From Amoebidium appalachense (Eukaryota; Ichthyosporea), in NCBI GenBank assembly GCA_963693365.1, contig CAVNZM010000001.1, positions 8,432,001 to 8,496,000 of the forward strand: 64,000 bases of DNA, read 5' to 3'. Made by a program: the position numbers and the translations under genes. Shown in pieces: positions 42,214-54,603 of the stretch. Every line of letters starts with the position of its first letter. Position 1 is the first letter of the stretch. The notes under the pieces were generated by a model. It ran no database searches. It saw only the letters and a program-made list of their open reading frames with translations, and was not told the DNA's origin.

Positions 42214-42997
42214 GGCACACAAGCACCACCACCAGTCGCAGCTACGTGAGCAACTACGTGCACCCATGCAAGTCATGCTACAAACCGTAGCCCAGCGCCT
42301 CATTAGTGGGCCTGAACCGCAGCAAACAGTCGGCAAGGCGCTAAATATGGATGTTGAGCGGGTAAGTATGGCTTTGATATATATACATTATATTGCGCGG
42401 ATATATTGCCTTGATGTTTTCCCGTTATGTTACTTTGATCTATTGCTTGGATATACTGCTGTGGCCATATGGTGGGGGAAATACCACAGAATGATAGAAG
42501 AATCGAGGTGACGGGAGCTTGCGTGAGGAAGAGAATGAAGGAAATGGAGCATGAAGTAATGCAATGTGAGAAGGGAGAGACGGCTAGTTTTTTCAGAGGG
42601 AGGGGGGAGGGGGAGAGGGGGGTGGGGGGGGGGGGGAGGAGAGGGAGGATGGGATGTTAGTGCTTTTGTGTTCCCGTTCGGATGCACTGCTTTCTGTCTA
42701 ACAAATGACTGGTGTGGGTCACCATCGCTTGGTATCTGCTGTGTCCCTTGTGGAGGGTTATCATTAAATCGTTGAGTTTCTTAATCTGTGTAAGCGGAGC
42801 CCTCTCCCTTCCCCCCCTCCCCCCCCCCCCCCCCCCCTCCCCCCCCCCCCCCCCCCCCCCGCCCCCTCTACACCACCACTAAGCAAGGGAGAAACGAATG
42901 GGAAGGGAAAAATCACAAAATAACAGAATATCACACATGCATGTTTGCTCACACGCATGCACACAATCACATGCACATTCACACATTCACACTCACA

Positions 42998-43094
<97 letters not shown>

Positions 43095-43233
43095 GCACAG
43101 GTATTTGGCAGCCGACCTCAACCGCCATGTCATCTCTTATCCAAAGAGATCGCGCCTGCTGTTACAGAGGTCTTTGCAGTGCAGGTGGGTGTCCACTTGG
43201 TGGGTTTGTGTCTTACGAGCATACAAGAAGGGT

Positions 43234-43266
<33 letters not shown>

Positions 43267-43536
43267 AGAGGAGGGTGGGGGGGGGGGGGGTGGGGGGGGA
43301 GTTTTTATTAAGTAATGGGGTGGTCGTCGAAGAGGAAGGAAGAGAAGGGCAAAGATTTAGTATGTACGCACATGTAGGTAAGGAAGACACGAGAACCTAT
43401 GAGTTCCATATTAGAATGAGAGAGCAACAGAAGAGACGAAACGAGCAATGAAATGTTGATGGACCAACATGGGAGAGTGGGTGAATGTGTGGTTGTGGTG
43501 TTGGTGGTGGTGGTGGGGTGGGGGGTGGGGGACGGG

Positions 43537-43572
<36 letters not shown>

Positions 43573-43818
43573 CTGGTTGCCCTGGGGGATGGGGAGGGGG
43601 GATGGGAGGGGGCGCGGGGGGAATGGGACGAATAAGTGCGCCTATTCTTTTTATGACGGGTAGGTGGGTAGGGACTGGATCTGCTGACGGGGTCCGAGTG
43701 CCGGCTGCTGTGCCGCTTTCTGGGCCTGCCTGCACTACTGCTGCCTAGAGCCGTGCTGAAGAGACACGTGCAATATCTGCAGGTGGATGATAAGGTGTGT
43801 GTACAGATTTGTCTCTCT

Positions 43819-43866
<48 letters not shown>

Positions 43867-43893
43867 GCGTGTGTGTGTGCGTGTGTGTGTGTG

Positions 43894-43945
<52 letters not shown>

Positions 43946-44532
43946 GGGGGGAGGGGGGGGGGGGATTAGACACCACAGTTAAAAAGGAGGTGGGGCAGAG
44001 CAGAGGGCAGGGAGGGAAGGGAGGCCGGGGGGGGGGGGGGGGAGGGGAGGGGGGAGGGGGCAAGGGGAAAGGGCGAGCCAGGTGACCCGTTGGGTTGTTG
44101 TGAAGCACTCCCCCCTCTCCCCCCCCCCCCCCCTCTCCCCCCCCCCCCCCCCACCCCCCACCCCCTGCAAACCCCCTTGCTGTCTTTGATCTTGATGAAC
44201 CAGCTATGCATCATCCCTGTAACGCTTTCAGACGAGTAAAACAGGAAGGGTTAGAGATTTGTTTCGTTAAAATGCTCCCTTGCAATAATGCATGCAATGG
44301 TACTGTGTGCAATGGTACTGTGTGCAACGGTACTGTGTGCACTGGAACTGTGTGTAATGGTACTGCATGCAATGGTACTGTGTGCACTTCTGTGATTAAC
44401 ACGACACGTAATTGTTGCAGTTGTTAAAAGCGGAAGCCAAGGTGCAGCTCTCAACGGAGGAGTTACTGGAAGCATGTAGTCAGAGAGGTGGGTGTGCACC
44501 TGTGCACGTGTATGCATGGTGGGTGTGGGTGG

Positions 44533-44594
<62 letters not shown>

Positions 44595-44619
44595 GTGTGT
44601 GTGTGTGTGTGTTTGTGGT

Positions 44620-44669
<50 letters not shown>

Positions 44670-44970
44670 GTGTGTTTGTGTCTGGCGTGGGTAAAAGAGT
44701 AGGAAGTGGGGAGGATGAGGGTCCGGGGGTGGGGGGGGGGGGGGAGGGGGGAGGGAGGGAGAGGAAAGGGGGGAGGGGGGAGGGGGGATATCTGACACAT
44801 GTAACTGATGATTTTCTATTGGTGTAGGTTTAAGAGCAGGTGAGGCACCCAATAGGCTGGCAGCGTGTGAGGACCTTGCCGATTGGCTGCATTTGCCCAA
44901 TGGGCCACCGCCATACACCCTGCTGGTTCTACGTTCTGTTCTTAGCTACTACTCGCACGTGCAACGGTAA
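39852..44970 (+). CDS. LETM1-domain mitochondrial inner-membrane protein
   Basis: Ten exons, consistent phases, 337 residues: 39852-40022, 40380-40439, 40572-40633, 40932-40955, 41503-41635, 42215-42361, 43101-43184, 43672-43794, 44421-44487 and 44828-44970 (TAA). The N-terminus ([20 protein letters not shown]) is basic and Ser/Thr-rich, like a mitochondrial presequence. The LETM1 core is plain: [31 protein letters not shown], then FTPSVF, followed by the helical [36 protein letters not shown], the DDK motif, [17 protein letters not shown] and a C-terminal [16 protein letters not shown] fit the ribosome-binding domain. LETM1 proteins support mitochondrial K+/H+ homeostasis and bind mitoribosomes. 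The length and missing EF-hand/coiled-coil tail resemble short LETMD1-type members. Exons 1-4 are the weakest part. Confidence 0.85.
40443..40497 (+). repeat. (CCTG)n microsatellite, about 13 units
   Basis: Starts 4 bp after the donor of LETM1-like exon 2 (40439). Confidence 0.95.
44282..44392 (+). repeat. 15-bp minisatellite, about seven copies
   Basis: Unit TGCAATGGTACTGTG with substitutions (AACGG, ACTGG, TAATGG). It lies in the LETM1-like intron before exon 44421. Confidence 0.95.
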
Positions 44971-45755
44971 ATTAAAGGTTCTGCAAGACCTCGGCACACA
45001 AAATGACTTAGTGGCTGTACCTTATGCCGGTATTCTGCCCCGAGTTGCACTGGAATGAGAATGGTGCTTTTTATAGAGCGCTGAAGTGATTCATATGTAT
45101 GCTCGTTCCTGTTTTGCTGTTTGGAATACACCTATCTGCTTGCTGCTGCTGAATGCCAGCTATAGTGTTACAGTACACTGTGTGTACATAAAGGGTCATT
45201 CTCGAGCTCACATATAATTAATATTATAACCCCGCCCTAGTGAGGCTGGGGCAAACCCCTGGGCCAAGGGTGTACTAGTGGTTAGGATTGGTAAATGTGT
45301 GTTAGCTTATCTGATTGCACCACATGTACAGTCGGTGCTTTGTAGTGGAAAATGCCGTTCCCATAGGGGGCTCCGATGGAGCCCTCCCCCCTGGGACAGA
45401 ATGGGATAAAATAAAAAGTAAAAAAGTGCTCGGTTATCATGATGATGCATCGCATGGCTGCTATGATATGGGAGAGGTTTGGGGGAGTTGGGGAAGGGGG
45501 TGGAGTCGGTTGGGGGAAGGTGGGGGTGGGGTTGGGGGGGGGGGGGGGGGGGGAGGGGGGGTTCAAAACCATGTATCTGTTGCTACATGTACACTGTAGC
45601 CACGATGTTCTGTCTCCGGCTGGCCCATGTTGAAATCTTAAGCTATGATACTGATTGTTGTGCTGTAAAAGTCAAGAGGTGACTTGCCTAAAGCCCACTT
45701 AACGTATTGCTGTAGCCCAAGAAACATGTATTTTGCATGGTGAAGCCTTTTTATC

Positions 45756-45830
45756 TTGAAACGAAAAACGGTGATAGGCGCAAGAGGTGGGTTCCCACTA
45801 AGCCACACACCGACATCATCATATTTCACA
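45756..45830 (+). repeat. Diverged direct repeat, copy 1 (copy 2 at 46645-46712)
   Basis: Both copies share GATAGG.GCAAGAGG, CCCACT.AGCCACACACC and a following CATCA. Spacing is about 890 bp. Confidence 0.7.
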
Positions 45831-45865
45831 CCATTATATTATTTCCCCCCGGACCGAACCCCCAT

Positions 45866-45896
<31 letters not shown>

Positions 45897-45900
45897 CCCC

Positions 45901-45921
<21 letters not shown>

Positions 45922-45931
<10 letters not shown>

Positions 45932-45998
45932 AAGAAAAGAAAAAAATAGGAATAAAACTTAGACGATAGAAAAAGAAAAAAAAAAAGACGAAGAGAGA

Positions 45999-46046
<48 letters not shown>

Positions 46047-46107
46047 GAAAAAAATAGGAATAAAACTTAGACGATAGAAAAAGAAGAAAAAAAAAAGATG
46101 AAGAGAG

Positions 46108-46138
<31 letters not shown>

Positions 46139-46210
46139 AAAAAAAAAAGAAAAAAAATAGGAATAAAACTTAGACGACAGAAAAAGAAAAAACAAAAGAT
46201 GAAGAGAGAT
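45922..46210 (+). repeat. Three tandem copies of an A-rich block separated by C runs
   Basis: Each copy contains AATAGGAATAAAACTTAGAC (starting at about 45944, 46053 and 46156), then GATAGAAAAAGA, GAAGAGAGA and a poly-C run. Spacing is about 109 and 103 bp, varying with C-run length. Confidence 0.92.
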
Positions 46211-46353
46211 AGAGAGACAGGGGTTGAGCCGTCCCGGGGGGAGGTAGAAAGGCGGGGGAGGGGGTTGGGGGAGGGGGGGGGGGGGGGGGGGGGGGGAGGG
46301 AGAGACGAAGCGGAAAAGAAGCGAGGGGGGGGGGGGGGGGGGAGGGATTCGGT

Positions 46354-46386
<33 letters not shown>

Positions 46387-46760
46387 GGGAGGGGGGGGGG
46401 GGGGGGGGGGCGAGGGAGAGACGAAGGAGAAAAGAAGCGAGAGGGGGGGGGGGGGGGAAGGATTCGGTCGGGGGGGGGGGGGGGGGGAGTGAGAGCGAGA
46501 CTAAAAAGTTTTTTGCTTGGCTCAAAAAATGATTCAGCATTATTATAAAACTCTCAGTCTAGTTGGAATTTGGATAAGAGAGCCCATGGAACGGATTCCC
46601 TGGCAACAATTATTCTGCGCGGTGAACTTAAATTCCAAGCTGTTAACAAAACACTGAGATAGGGGCAAGAGGGAGGCCCCACTGAGCCACACACCACCAT
46701 CACCGTAGGCTACCGAGGGAAACCCGCGTGGCACACACATGTCCTCCCCTCGCCCCCCCC

Positions 46761-46811
<51 letters not shown>

Positions 46812-47285
46812 AAAAAATAAAAATAAAAATTAATGAGAGAGAGAAAGACTCGGAGAGAGAAGATAGAGTGCAGAGAAGGGGGGGGGGGGGGGGGGGGGGG
46901 GAGGGGGGGAGAGAGGGGGGTGAGTAGAGGGGGGGGGGCAGGAGGGGAAGAGAGAGAGAACGAGAGAGAGCCTCTAGTAGTCTACAGTAAAGGGAGAGAG
47001 AGAGAGTGAGATGGGGAGGGGGAGAGAGGAATGGAGGGAAGGAGGAGGGAGGGAGGGAGGGGGAAGCTGAGGCCCACGGTGAAAGAAGGGGGGGCGAGGT
47101 GGGTGTGGGGGGGGTGGGAAGGGGGGGAGGGGGAGAGGGGGGGGATCGGGAAAGAGGGGAGCAAATGGAGAATTCTTTTGGTTTGCCCCTCGAAGAAATG
47201 GCCCAACAAACTTATGAAAACTGAGCTGGAAAAGGGAACCCTTGCCCCCCCCCCCCCCCCCCCCCCTCCCGGTCCGGCCAGATTC

Positions 47286-47319
<34 letters not shown>

Positions 47320-48181
47320 CCCATGGCCCCCCGTCCCAATCTTCCCCCTCCCCCGTCCCCCACCCCCACCCTCCCCTGAGGCCTCTCCCCCTCCCCCCTT
47401 CAATCTCTCTTTTTCAGGCTCCTAGTCCCCCCCCCCCCCCCTCCCCCCCCCCCCCCCCCCCCCCCTCCTTGTCACCCCCAAGTATTTTTTTTTGTGTTGG
47501 GCAGAAGGGGGTGGGTGGGTGGGGGGGGTCAAAGGAAAAAAGCCTTGATGATAAGTAGACACCTATAAGCAGGCAAACGCCTATGTCGGGCCATTTATCT
47601 AGAATTCATTAATATGTTGCAATTGCACATTTCTTTAAAACGGTTGCACCATATAATCCATAGGGCAGGCAAAAAAATCATGCCATACTGAAGAATGGGG
47701 CATAAACATAGATAATGGAGCCGGGGAAGCCTTAGGATTGAATAGTAACTAGGCTGTAGCCGGTTGGGGAAGAATTTCTCACTGTTTCAAAGTTTTTGGT
47801 TTATATGTACATACTGTATGCATGTTATATGATTTAGACTAGGCTCTAAAAGAGTTCTTTAGAATAAATGCAGGCTACTATTATTGGTTCAAACTAAATA
47901 GTTTAACAGCTCACAGAACTGTTTTTTTTATTTCTAATCATGACCGGTCCACTGTCTCAATTACAACTACAGGCGGTGCACAAAATTTGCTTCATATACC
48001 TCCTTGATTTCAGTGTGCATTGAAAAAAATTAAAATAAAATCAATGTTTTTTGATTGCATCAAGATGTTTCGTTAATAATAAATACTGGTATAGCTTATG
48101 TACGTCCCAAACTGTGCGTGTGTGACATCACTATTAAAGCCACCATGATAAAGTTTAACGGTATTTTAAATTTTGAATCCC

Positions 48182-48585
48182 CTTTTTAGGGCATGACATG
48201 TGCAGACGCCTGGGCTGTTGCAGCCGGGCTGGGTCTGGCACCAGGAGTCGGGGATATTGGCCACCAGACTCTTGCACACGGGCTGGGGGGCGTTGGGATC
48301 GACCATTTTGCAGTAGCCAACATTCACCTCGCAGCCATTGGCCCGGCACCACTCATTGCTGATGTTGCTGACCAGCGACACACACACCATGCCGCCGGAT
48401 GTGGTGGCGGTGGTGGTGGGGGTGGTGGCGGCGATGCTTGTGGTTGTGGTGGAGGGGCGGATGGTGGTGGTGGTGGCAGTGCTAGCAGTGGTGGTAGCTG
48501 GACGGGTAGTGGTGGTGGTGGTGGTGGTAGGTGCTTTGGTGGTGGTGGTGGTGGTGGTTGTGGTTGGTGCCTTAGTGGTGGTGGA
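48182..48585 (-). pseudogene. Inverted chitinase C-terminal fragment (Thr-rich linker and Cys-rich domain)
   Basis: On the minus strand this reads a Thr/Pro linker from (ACC)n followed by a Cys-rich domain with SNEWCRANGC and PDSWCQTQPGCNSPGVC. It is about 90% identical in protein to the plus-strand domain at 49746-49930, and the similarity runs past the plus-strand stop. Upstream on the minus strand, where a catalytic domain should be, lies the plus-strand GH18 domain of the neighbouring copy. It is therefore a tail without a body, produced by an inversion or other rearrangement. The sequence divergence argues against a simple fold-back assembly artefact. Confidence 0.75.
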
Positions 48586-48587
48586 AC

Positions 48588-49952
48588 TTCAGCCACGACA
48601 CTTGCATCTTCAACGATGCAGCTGCAACCCCTGCATCCCGGCTTGCGTTTGCAAACAACGTGATTGCGTTTGTGCGGCAGCACGGATTGACGGCGTGGAC
48701 ATTGACTGGGAGTACCCCGAGGCCGCCGACCGCATCAACTTCACCCTCCTGCTGCAGGTTCTGCGCCAGCACATTGCCGCAGAGGCCCAGGCCACGGGCA
48801 AGGCACCCCTCCTGGTGGGCATTGCCGTCTATGCGGGGCACACGCAGGTGAACACCAAGTACGAGGTGGCCCAGATAGCACAGTATGTGGACTGGGTGGG
48901 CGTCATGCCCTACGACCTGTATGGCTCACGTGGGAGAGCCAAACCCGCGCGGCCACACGCAGCTCTACCCAGTCAATGCGTCCGACCCCGACGAGTTCTC
49001 GGTGCAGCGCAGCATGGCCACGTGGGCTGCCGGGGTGCCGGCCGACAAACTGCTCATGGGCATGGGCACATACGGCCGCGCATTCACCCTGGCCAACCCG
49101 GGGGCGTCCACCGGCAAGCCCTGCAACATGCTTGCAAGCACAGTCAATCCCGCGCCCAGCGGTCCGGTGACCCGGCAGGCCGGGTTCCTGGCCTACTACG
49201 AGATCAAGGACTTGGCGGCGCAGCCCGGGGTCGTGCAGTACGAGGACACGCAGCAGGCATTCTCGGCGGTGGTGCAGGCCGGCAACGTGTGGGTGGGCTA
49301 CGACACAGTGGGCACGCTGGCAGCCAAGGTCGGGCACCTCAAGGCCGGCGGGTTCCGCGGGGCCATGTTCTGGGCGCTGGACCTGGACGACTTTGCCAAC
49401 GGCTACCCGCTGATCTCCTCCGTGTCCAAGGCCCTGCTGGCAAACGCCACAACAACAACAACGTTAACCACTGCTTCGCCCACGGCGCCCCCCACAACCA
49501 CCACCACCAAGGCACCTCCCTATCACCACCACCACCACCACCACCACCACCAAGGCACCGACCACAACCACAACCACCACCACCACTAAAGCACCTACCA
49601 CCACGACCACCACCACCCGCCCAGCCACCACCACGCTAGCACTACAACCATCACCACCGCACGCCCCTCCACCACAACCACAAGCGCCGCCACCACCACT
49701 ACCGCCACCCCCACTACCACCACCACCACCACCACATCCGGCGGCATGATGTGTGTCTCGCTGGTCAGCAGCATCAGCAATGAGTGGTGCCGGGCCAATG
49801 GCTGCAAGGTGAACGTTGGCTACTGCAAAATGGTCGATCCCAACGCCCCCCAGCCCGTGTGCAAGTCTCTGGTGGCCAACATCCCCGACTCCTGGTGCCA
49901 GACCCAGCCCGGCTGCAACAGCCCGGGTGTTTGTGCTTATGTGATGCCTTGA
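48588..49952 (+). pseudogene. GH18 chitinase, truncated and frameshifted, with Thr linker and Cys-rich domain
   Basis: Starts abruptly at FSHDTCIFNDAAATPASRL, inside a GH18 barrel, so the first strands and signal peptide are absent. The catalytic signature DGVDIDWEYP is present (about 48690-48720). Then come LLVGIAVYAGHTQ, the YDLYGS strand, GTYGRAF and GGFRGAMFWALDLDDF, an (ACC)n Thr linker (49447-49735) and a Cys-rich domain ending GVCAYVMP. GH18 enzymes hydrolyse beta-1,4-GlcNAc polymers. The frame is broken at about 48690 (one base short), at 48931-48935 (one base extra), at about 49515 and at about 49632. All are in short runs or the trinucleotide repeat, so either a decayed gene or read errors fit. 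The Cys-rich domain has two similar halves (C-x-S-L-V...W-C), probably a chitin-binding module. Confidence 0.8.
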
Positions 49953-50720
49953 AAAGGGAATTCGAACCGCATGACACACGACCGTATAGTAGCAATGTTT
50001 AACAGTGTAGTCATTGCAGACACACACGTGTATACAGTCGTGAATTAGGCAAGTATCTATGTACGTTAATTTTACACGAAACTTTTGTGGTAACATCAGG
50101 ACATTTCTCTTGGTTTAGTTAAATGCTCAAATTTACAGGCCTATAAGTAATAGTGTCGACGTTTATAATGAGAATGACACGGGGTTGCAAGGGGTGCAAT
50201 TGGTAGAGAAATCAGTTCTGTTAACTGGCTCGATCATCAATAGTATTGTAGGCTTTCAGTACAGTACCATTGAGTATGAATGAATCTTCAAATGATGTAG
50301 ACCAGTTTTGCTCACCGAGTCAAAAGATCGATGAAAATAAATGTACAAAACCAAAAGTTCGAGTTCTATCCTCTCTTGCCCACCTACAGCAGCCTCCATT
50401 CCTTCCCTCCGATGCATATGTGCTATAATATCCCTCACCCTCTTTCTTAACGAACATACGCACTATTTAAAGTTGGCGTGCTTCAGACTTGCCGGACTCC
50501 CCCCCCCCCCCTCTCTCTCCCTCCCTCCCCCCCCCCCCCCCAAAAAAAAAAGAAGAAGAAGAAGTAAAAAGAAAGAAAAAGGAAAACAGCAATCATTTTC
50601 AAAGATTTCGCAAAACTGGTGGGGTTGGTGGAGGGAGGGGAAGAGCAGGGGAGGGGAAGGGGGGAGGGGGGAGGTGTATATTTTTAGAGATAGAGAGAGG
50701 GAGAGGGAACTCGGACAATA

Positions 50721-51381
50721 CAGGGGTGGTTCACACTTAAGATAATTCACCTATAAGATTCTAGCGTCTAGATTTTTTGAAAAACATCAAGATTCTAGAG
50801 TCTACCGAGGCTGGGGGCCCGGAGAATTAAGATAACAGGGGGGGGGGAGCAAGGCTTTGACTTCCCGGGGTGCACAACTTCAATAAAAAAAAAAAAATAG
50901 GCAGATAATAGCTGCCTGATTTTTCTTGGCTTCCTATATCACTACATACAACTTGAAGCCGAAAGAATACAAAATCATCGCGTGTGTGTCTCCCACAAGC
51001 TTAACTGTCTGCTAGAGAGAGTGTGTGTGTGTGCGAGCGTATGCACCTGTTTGCGCGCGCGCGTGTGCGTCTGTGTGTTTGGTGTGTGTTTGGTGTGTGT
51101 GTGTGTGTGAGTGAGTGAGTGAGTGTGTGTGTGTGTGTGTGTGTGTCTGTGGTGTGTGTGTGTGTGTGCGCGCGCGCGCGCGTGTGTGTGTGCACGTGCG
51201 TACGATGTGTGTCCACAAGTAGGCGCTTCCGAAGGGGAAAAAAAAACGCCTACTCGTACCCGTACTATTAAACACCTATAGCCCACTCGTACCCCCCTCC
51301 CCCTGCCCCCTTCCCCTCCCCCTCCCCCTCCCCTCCCCCCCCCCCCCACCTCTCCCCCCCCCCCCCCCCCCCCAAACCCAG

Positions 51382-51413
<32 letters not shown>

Positions 51414-51504
51414 ATATATGATGGCCTGGGGGGGGGGGGGGTTAAGATAATGAACCCTACCGCCCATGAACCTTAAGATTCTAGATAATAGTGAACCACC
51501 CCCG
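50721..51504. mobile_element. MITE-like element with 14-bp terminal inverted repeats
   Basis: The left end CAGGGGTGGTTCAC and the right end (reverse complement CGGGGGTGGTTCAC) match at 13 of 14 bases; both sides are flanked by TA (50719-50720 and 51505-51506), consistent with a TA target duplication. Subterminal AAGATAAT and ATTCTAG motifs also occur in opposite orientation at the two ends. No transposase frame is visible in the 784 bp, so it would be non-autonomous. The interior holds GT/AC and C/G runs. Confidence 0.55.
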
Positions 51505-51676
51505 TAAGTGATGTAGAGGGATATCGATAGGGGAAGATAACATCATACCTTTCGGGCCATACATGTACAAAAATCATCGTGACTGTACACGTTCTACAGC
51601 CTCACTCGTTTTTAAGATTACAGGTAAATAAAATACGGTTTAGGGTATAAAATCTTGAGGTTTCTCGGGGATAGGG

Positions 51677-51700
51677 TTCATTATCTTATTCCTCCCCCCT

Positions 51701-51738
<38 letters not shown>

Positions 51739-51868
51739 CCCACCTACCCCCATCCCCCCGCTTTTTTTTTTTTTTTTTTTTTTGGGGGGGGGGGGGAGGG
51801 GGAGGACGACCCACGGACACGGACACACCCTCATATGAGACATAAGCACAGATTTTCGCATAGCCCCC

Positions 51869-51914
<46 letters not shown>

Positions 51915-51939
51915 CCCGCACCGCAAAAACAAACACAAG

Positions 51940-51977
<38 letters not shown>

Positions 51978-52130
51978 CCCCGGCCATAATTATATATAAA
52001 AAAAAACCCACAGGACAGGGGGGGAAAGGAGTTTTTTTTTTTTTTTTTTTTTTTTGGGGGGGGGGGGGGGGGGGAGGTTGGGGGGAGACACACACACACA
52101 CCGTGCACTGTCACACGGACACACACACAA

Positions 52131-52163
<33 letters not shown>

Positions 52164-52416
52164 CATTGTGATACACACACGTGCACACGCACACACACCA
52201 CACGCACACAAAACTCAGAGTGACAAACGAGCACAAAATCCAAATGTACACACAGACATTTACACACATTCAGGCACAGCCCCCCCCAAACCCCCCCTGC
52301 CCTCCCCCCCCCCGCCCCCTTCCCCCTCCCCCCTCCCCCCCCCCCCCCCCCCCCCCCCCACAAAAAAAAAAAAAAAAAAAAAAACCTCCCCGCCCATCAA
52401 GACGACCCACAGGACA

Positions 52417-52451
<35 letters not shown>

Positions 52452-52624
52452 CATTATCTTATTCCTCCCCCTCCCCCCCCCCCCCCCCCCCCCTTCCCCC
52501 ACCTACCCCCATCCCCCGCTTTTTTTTTTTTTTTTTTTTTGGGGGGGGGGGGGGGGGAGGGGGAGGACGACCCACGGACACGGACACACCCTCATATGAG
52601 ACATAAGCACAGATTTTCGCATAG

Positions 52625-52673
<49 letters not shown>

Positions 52674-52698
52674 CCCGCACCGCAAAAACAAACACAAG

Positions 52699-52733
<35 letters not shown>

Positions 52734-52802
52734 CCCCGGCCATAATTATATATAAAAAAATACCCACAGGACAGGGGGGGAAAGGAGTTTTTTTTTTTTT
52801 TT

Positions 52803-52859
<57 letters not shown>

Positions 52860-52911
52860 GGGGGGGAGACACACACACACACCGTGCACTGTCACACGGA
52901 CACACACACAA

Positions 52912-52944
<33 letters not shown>

Positions 52945-53083
52945 CATTGTGATACACACACGTGCACACGCACACACACCACACGCACACAAAACTCAGA
53001 GTGACAAACGAGCACAAAATCCAAATGTACACACAGACATTTACACACATTCAGGCACAGCCCCCCCAAACCCCCCCCTGCCC

Positions 53084-53137
<54 letters not shown>

Positions 53138-53196
53138 ACAAAAAAAAAAAAAAAAAAAAAAAAACCTCCCCGCCCATCAAGACGACCCACAGGACA

Positions 53197-53220
<24 letters not shown>
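51677..53220 (+). repeat. Tandem duplication of an approximately 770-bp unit, plus partial third copy
   Basis: Landmarks recur in the same order: TTCATTATCTTATTCCTCC (51677 and 52450), CTCATATGAGACATAAGCAC (51830 and 52591), ATAATTATATATAAAAAAA, CCGTGCACTGTCACACGGA (52101 and 52882) and CATCAAGACGACCCACAGGA (52395 and 53175). Spacing is 761 to 781 bp and varies with homopolymer length. A shorter copy of the CCGTGCACCGTCACACGGAT block follows at 53285, and related AC-rich DNA continues to about 53870. Confidence 0.9.
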
Positions 53221-53242
<22 letters not shown>

Positions 53243-53436
53243 GGGGGAAGGGGGGAGGGGGGGAGGGATACGCACACACACACACCGTGCACCGTCACAC
53301 GGATACACACACACACACACACACACACCTTGTAGACACGTGCACACACCCACCCACACACACACACACCGTGACCCAGTGACAAACGAAATCAAAATCC
53401 AAATGTACACACAGACATTTGCACACATTTTCGCAC

Positions 53437-53496
<60 letters not shown>

Positions 53497-53593
53497 AAAA
53501 AAACCTGCAGCCCAAAAAAAGGACCCACAGGCCATGGGGGGGAGGGGGGAGGGGGGGCCACACCCACATCGTGCACCGTGTGCCGCCAGCGGC

Positions 53594-53740
<147 letters not shown>

Positions 53741-54003
53741 CGTCACACACACGTTGTGATACACATACGTGCACACACACACACACACCACACATGCACA
53801 CACAAACACACACAGTGATGACGAACACAAAAACTAAATGTACACACAGATATATGCACACATTTTCGCACAGAAAAAAGCATAGTAGAGCCGGGGAGCC
53901 CCTGTCCGGGCACCGTGGGCCCATTAATGTAAACCGTTACACTCTTTCTTAGCCGGTTGCACACACACACACGTACGCACACACACACGCGCGCGCGCGC
54001 GCG

Positions 54004-54007
<4 letters not shown>

Positions 54008-54090
<83 letters not shown>
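54008..54090 (+). repeat. (AC)n with a flanking (GC)n block
   Basis: Alternating GCGC at 53988-54004 is followed by CA repeats and then CACG variants to 54183. Confidence 0.93.
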
Positions 54091-54093
<3 letters not shown>

Positions 54094-54149
54094 CGCACGC
54101 ACGCACACACACACGCACACGCACACGCACACACGCACGCACACGCATG

Positions 54150-54188
<39 letters not shown>

Positions 54189-54380
54189 ACTGTTTCGGTC
54201 TGTTGATTTGTAACGAAGCAAGAGCAGCATCCGGAGGACTTAAAGCTAATCAGAAAAGATATATGATCTGCTGCACACTGCCAGAGGGGCTTTCTTGTGC
54301 ACAGCCTTATTTATAATAATAATACCGTAGTAGTATAAGAGCTAAGTAGGGAAGCAACATTCCCCCCTCCGAATCCTCCC

Positions 54381-54421
<41 letters not shown>

Positions 54422-54454
54422 CCCTCCCCTTCCCCGTTATCCTATTTTCCCCCC

Positions 54455-54552
54455 AGCCTCGGTAGCATTGAATCTTTATTTTTTTCAAAAAAATCCAGTA
54501 CCATCTTATCTTATAGGTGATTCAGAATTATTTTAATCCCGAATGACCCCTG
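54455..54552 (-). mobile_element. Right-end fragment related to the MITE
   Basis: The reverse complement begins CAGGGGTCATTC, flanked by TA (54553-54554), then CACCTATAAGAT, ATTTTTTTGAAAAA and CTACCGAGGCTGGGGG. The same blocks follow the left end of the 50721 element in order (50750-50820). Its partner end was not found. Confidence 0.55.
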
Positions 54553-54603
54553 TACTGTATTGTCGGTCGACTGCACACAACTAACCACCACACACCACAA
54601 CAT

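Larger units (their letters stand above)
44971..48180. other. Intergenic region between LETM1-like and chitinase loci
   Basis: Holds the triple repeat (45922-46210), two diverged copies of a block around GGGGCAAGAGG and AGCCACACACC (45756-45830 and 46645-46712), long C and G runs (45860-47470) and about 600 bp of AT-rich unique sequence (47560-48170). No supportable exon. Confidence 0.6.

Noticed and set aside
45315-45599. Plus-strand frame with VPIGGSDGALPPGTEWDK
   Set aside because: It ends in a G run, no supporting exon lies nearby, and I see no family motif.
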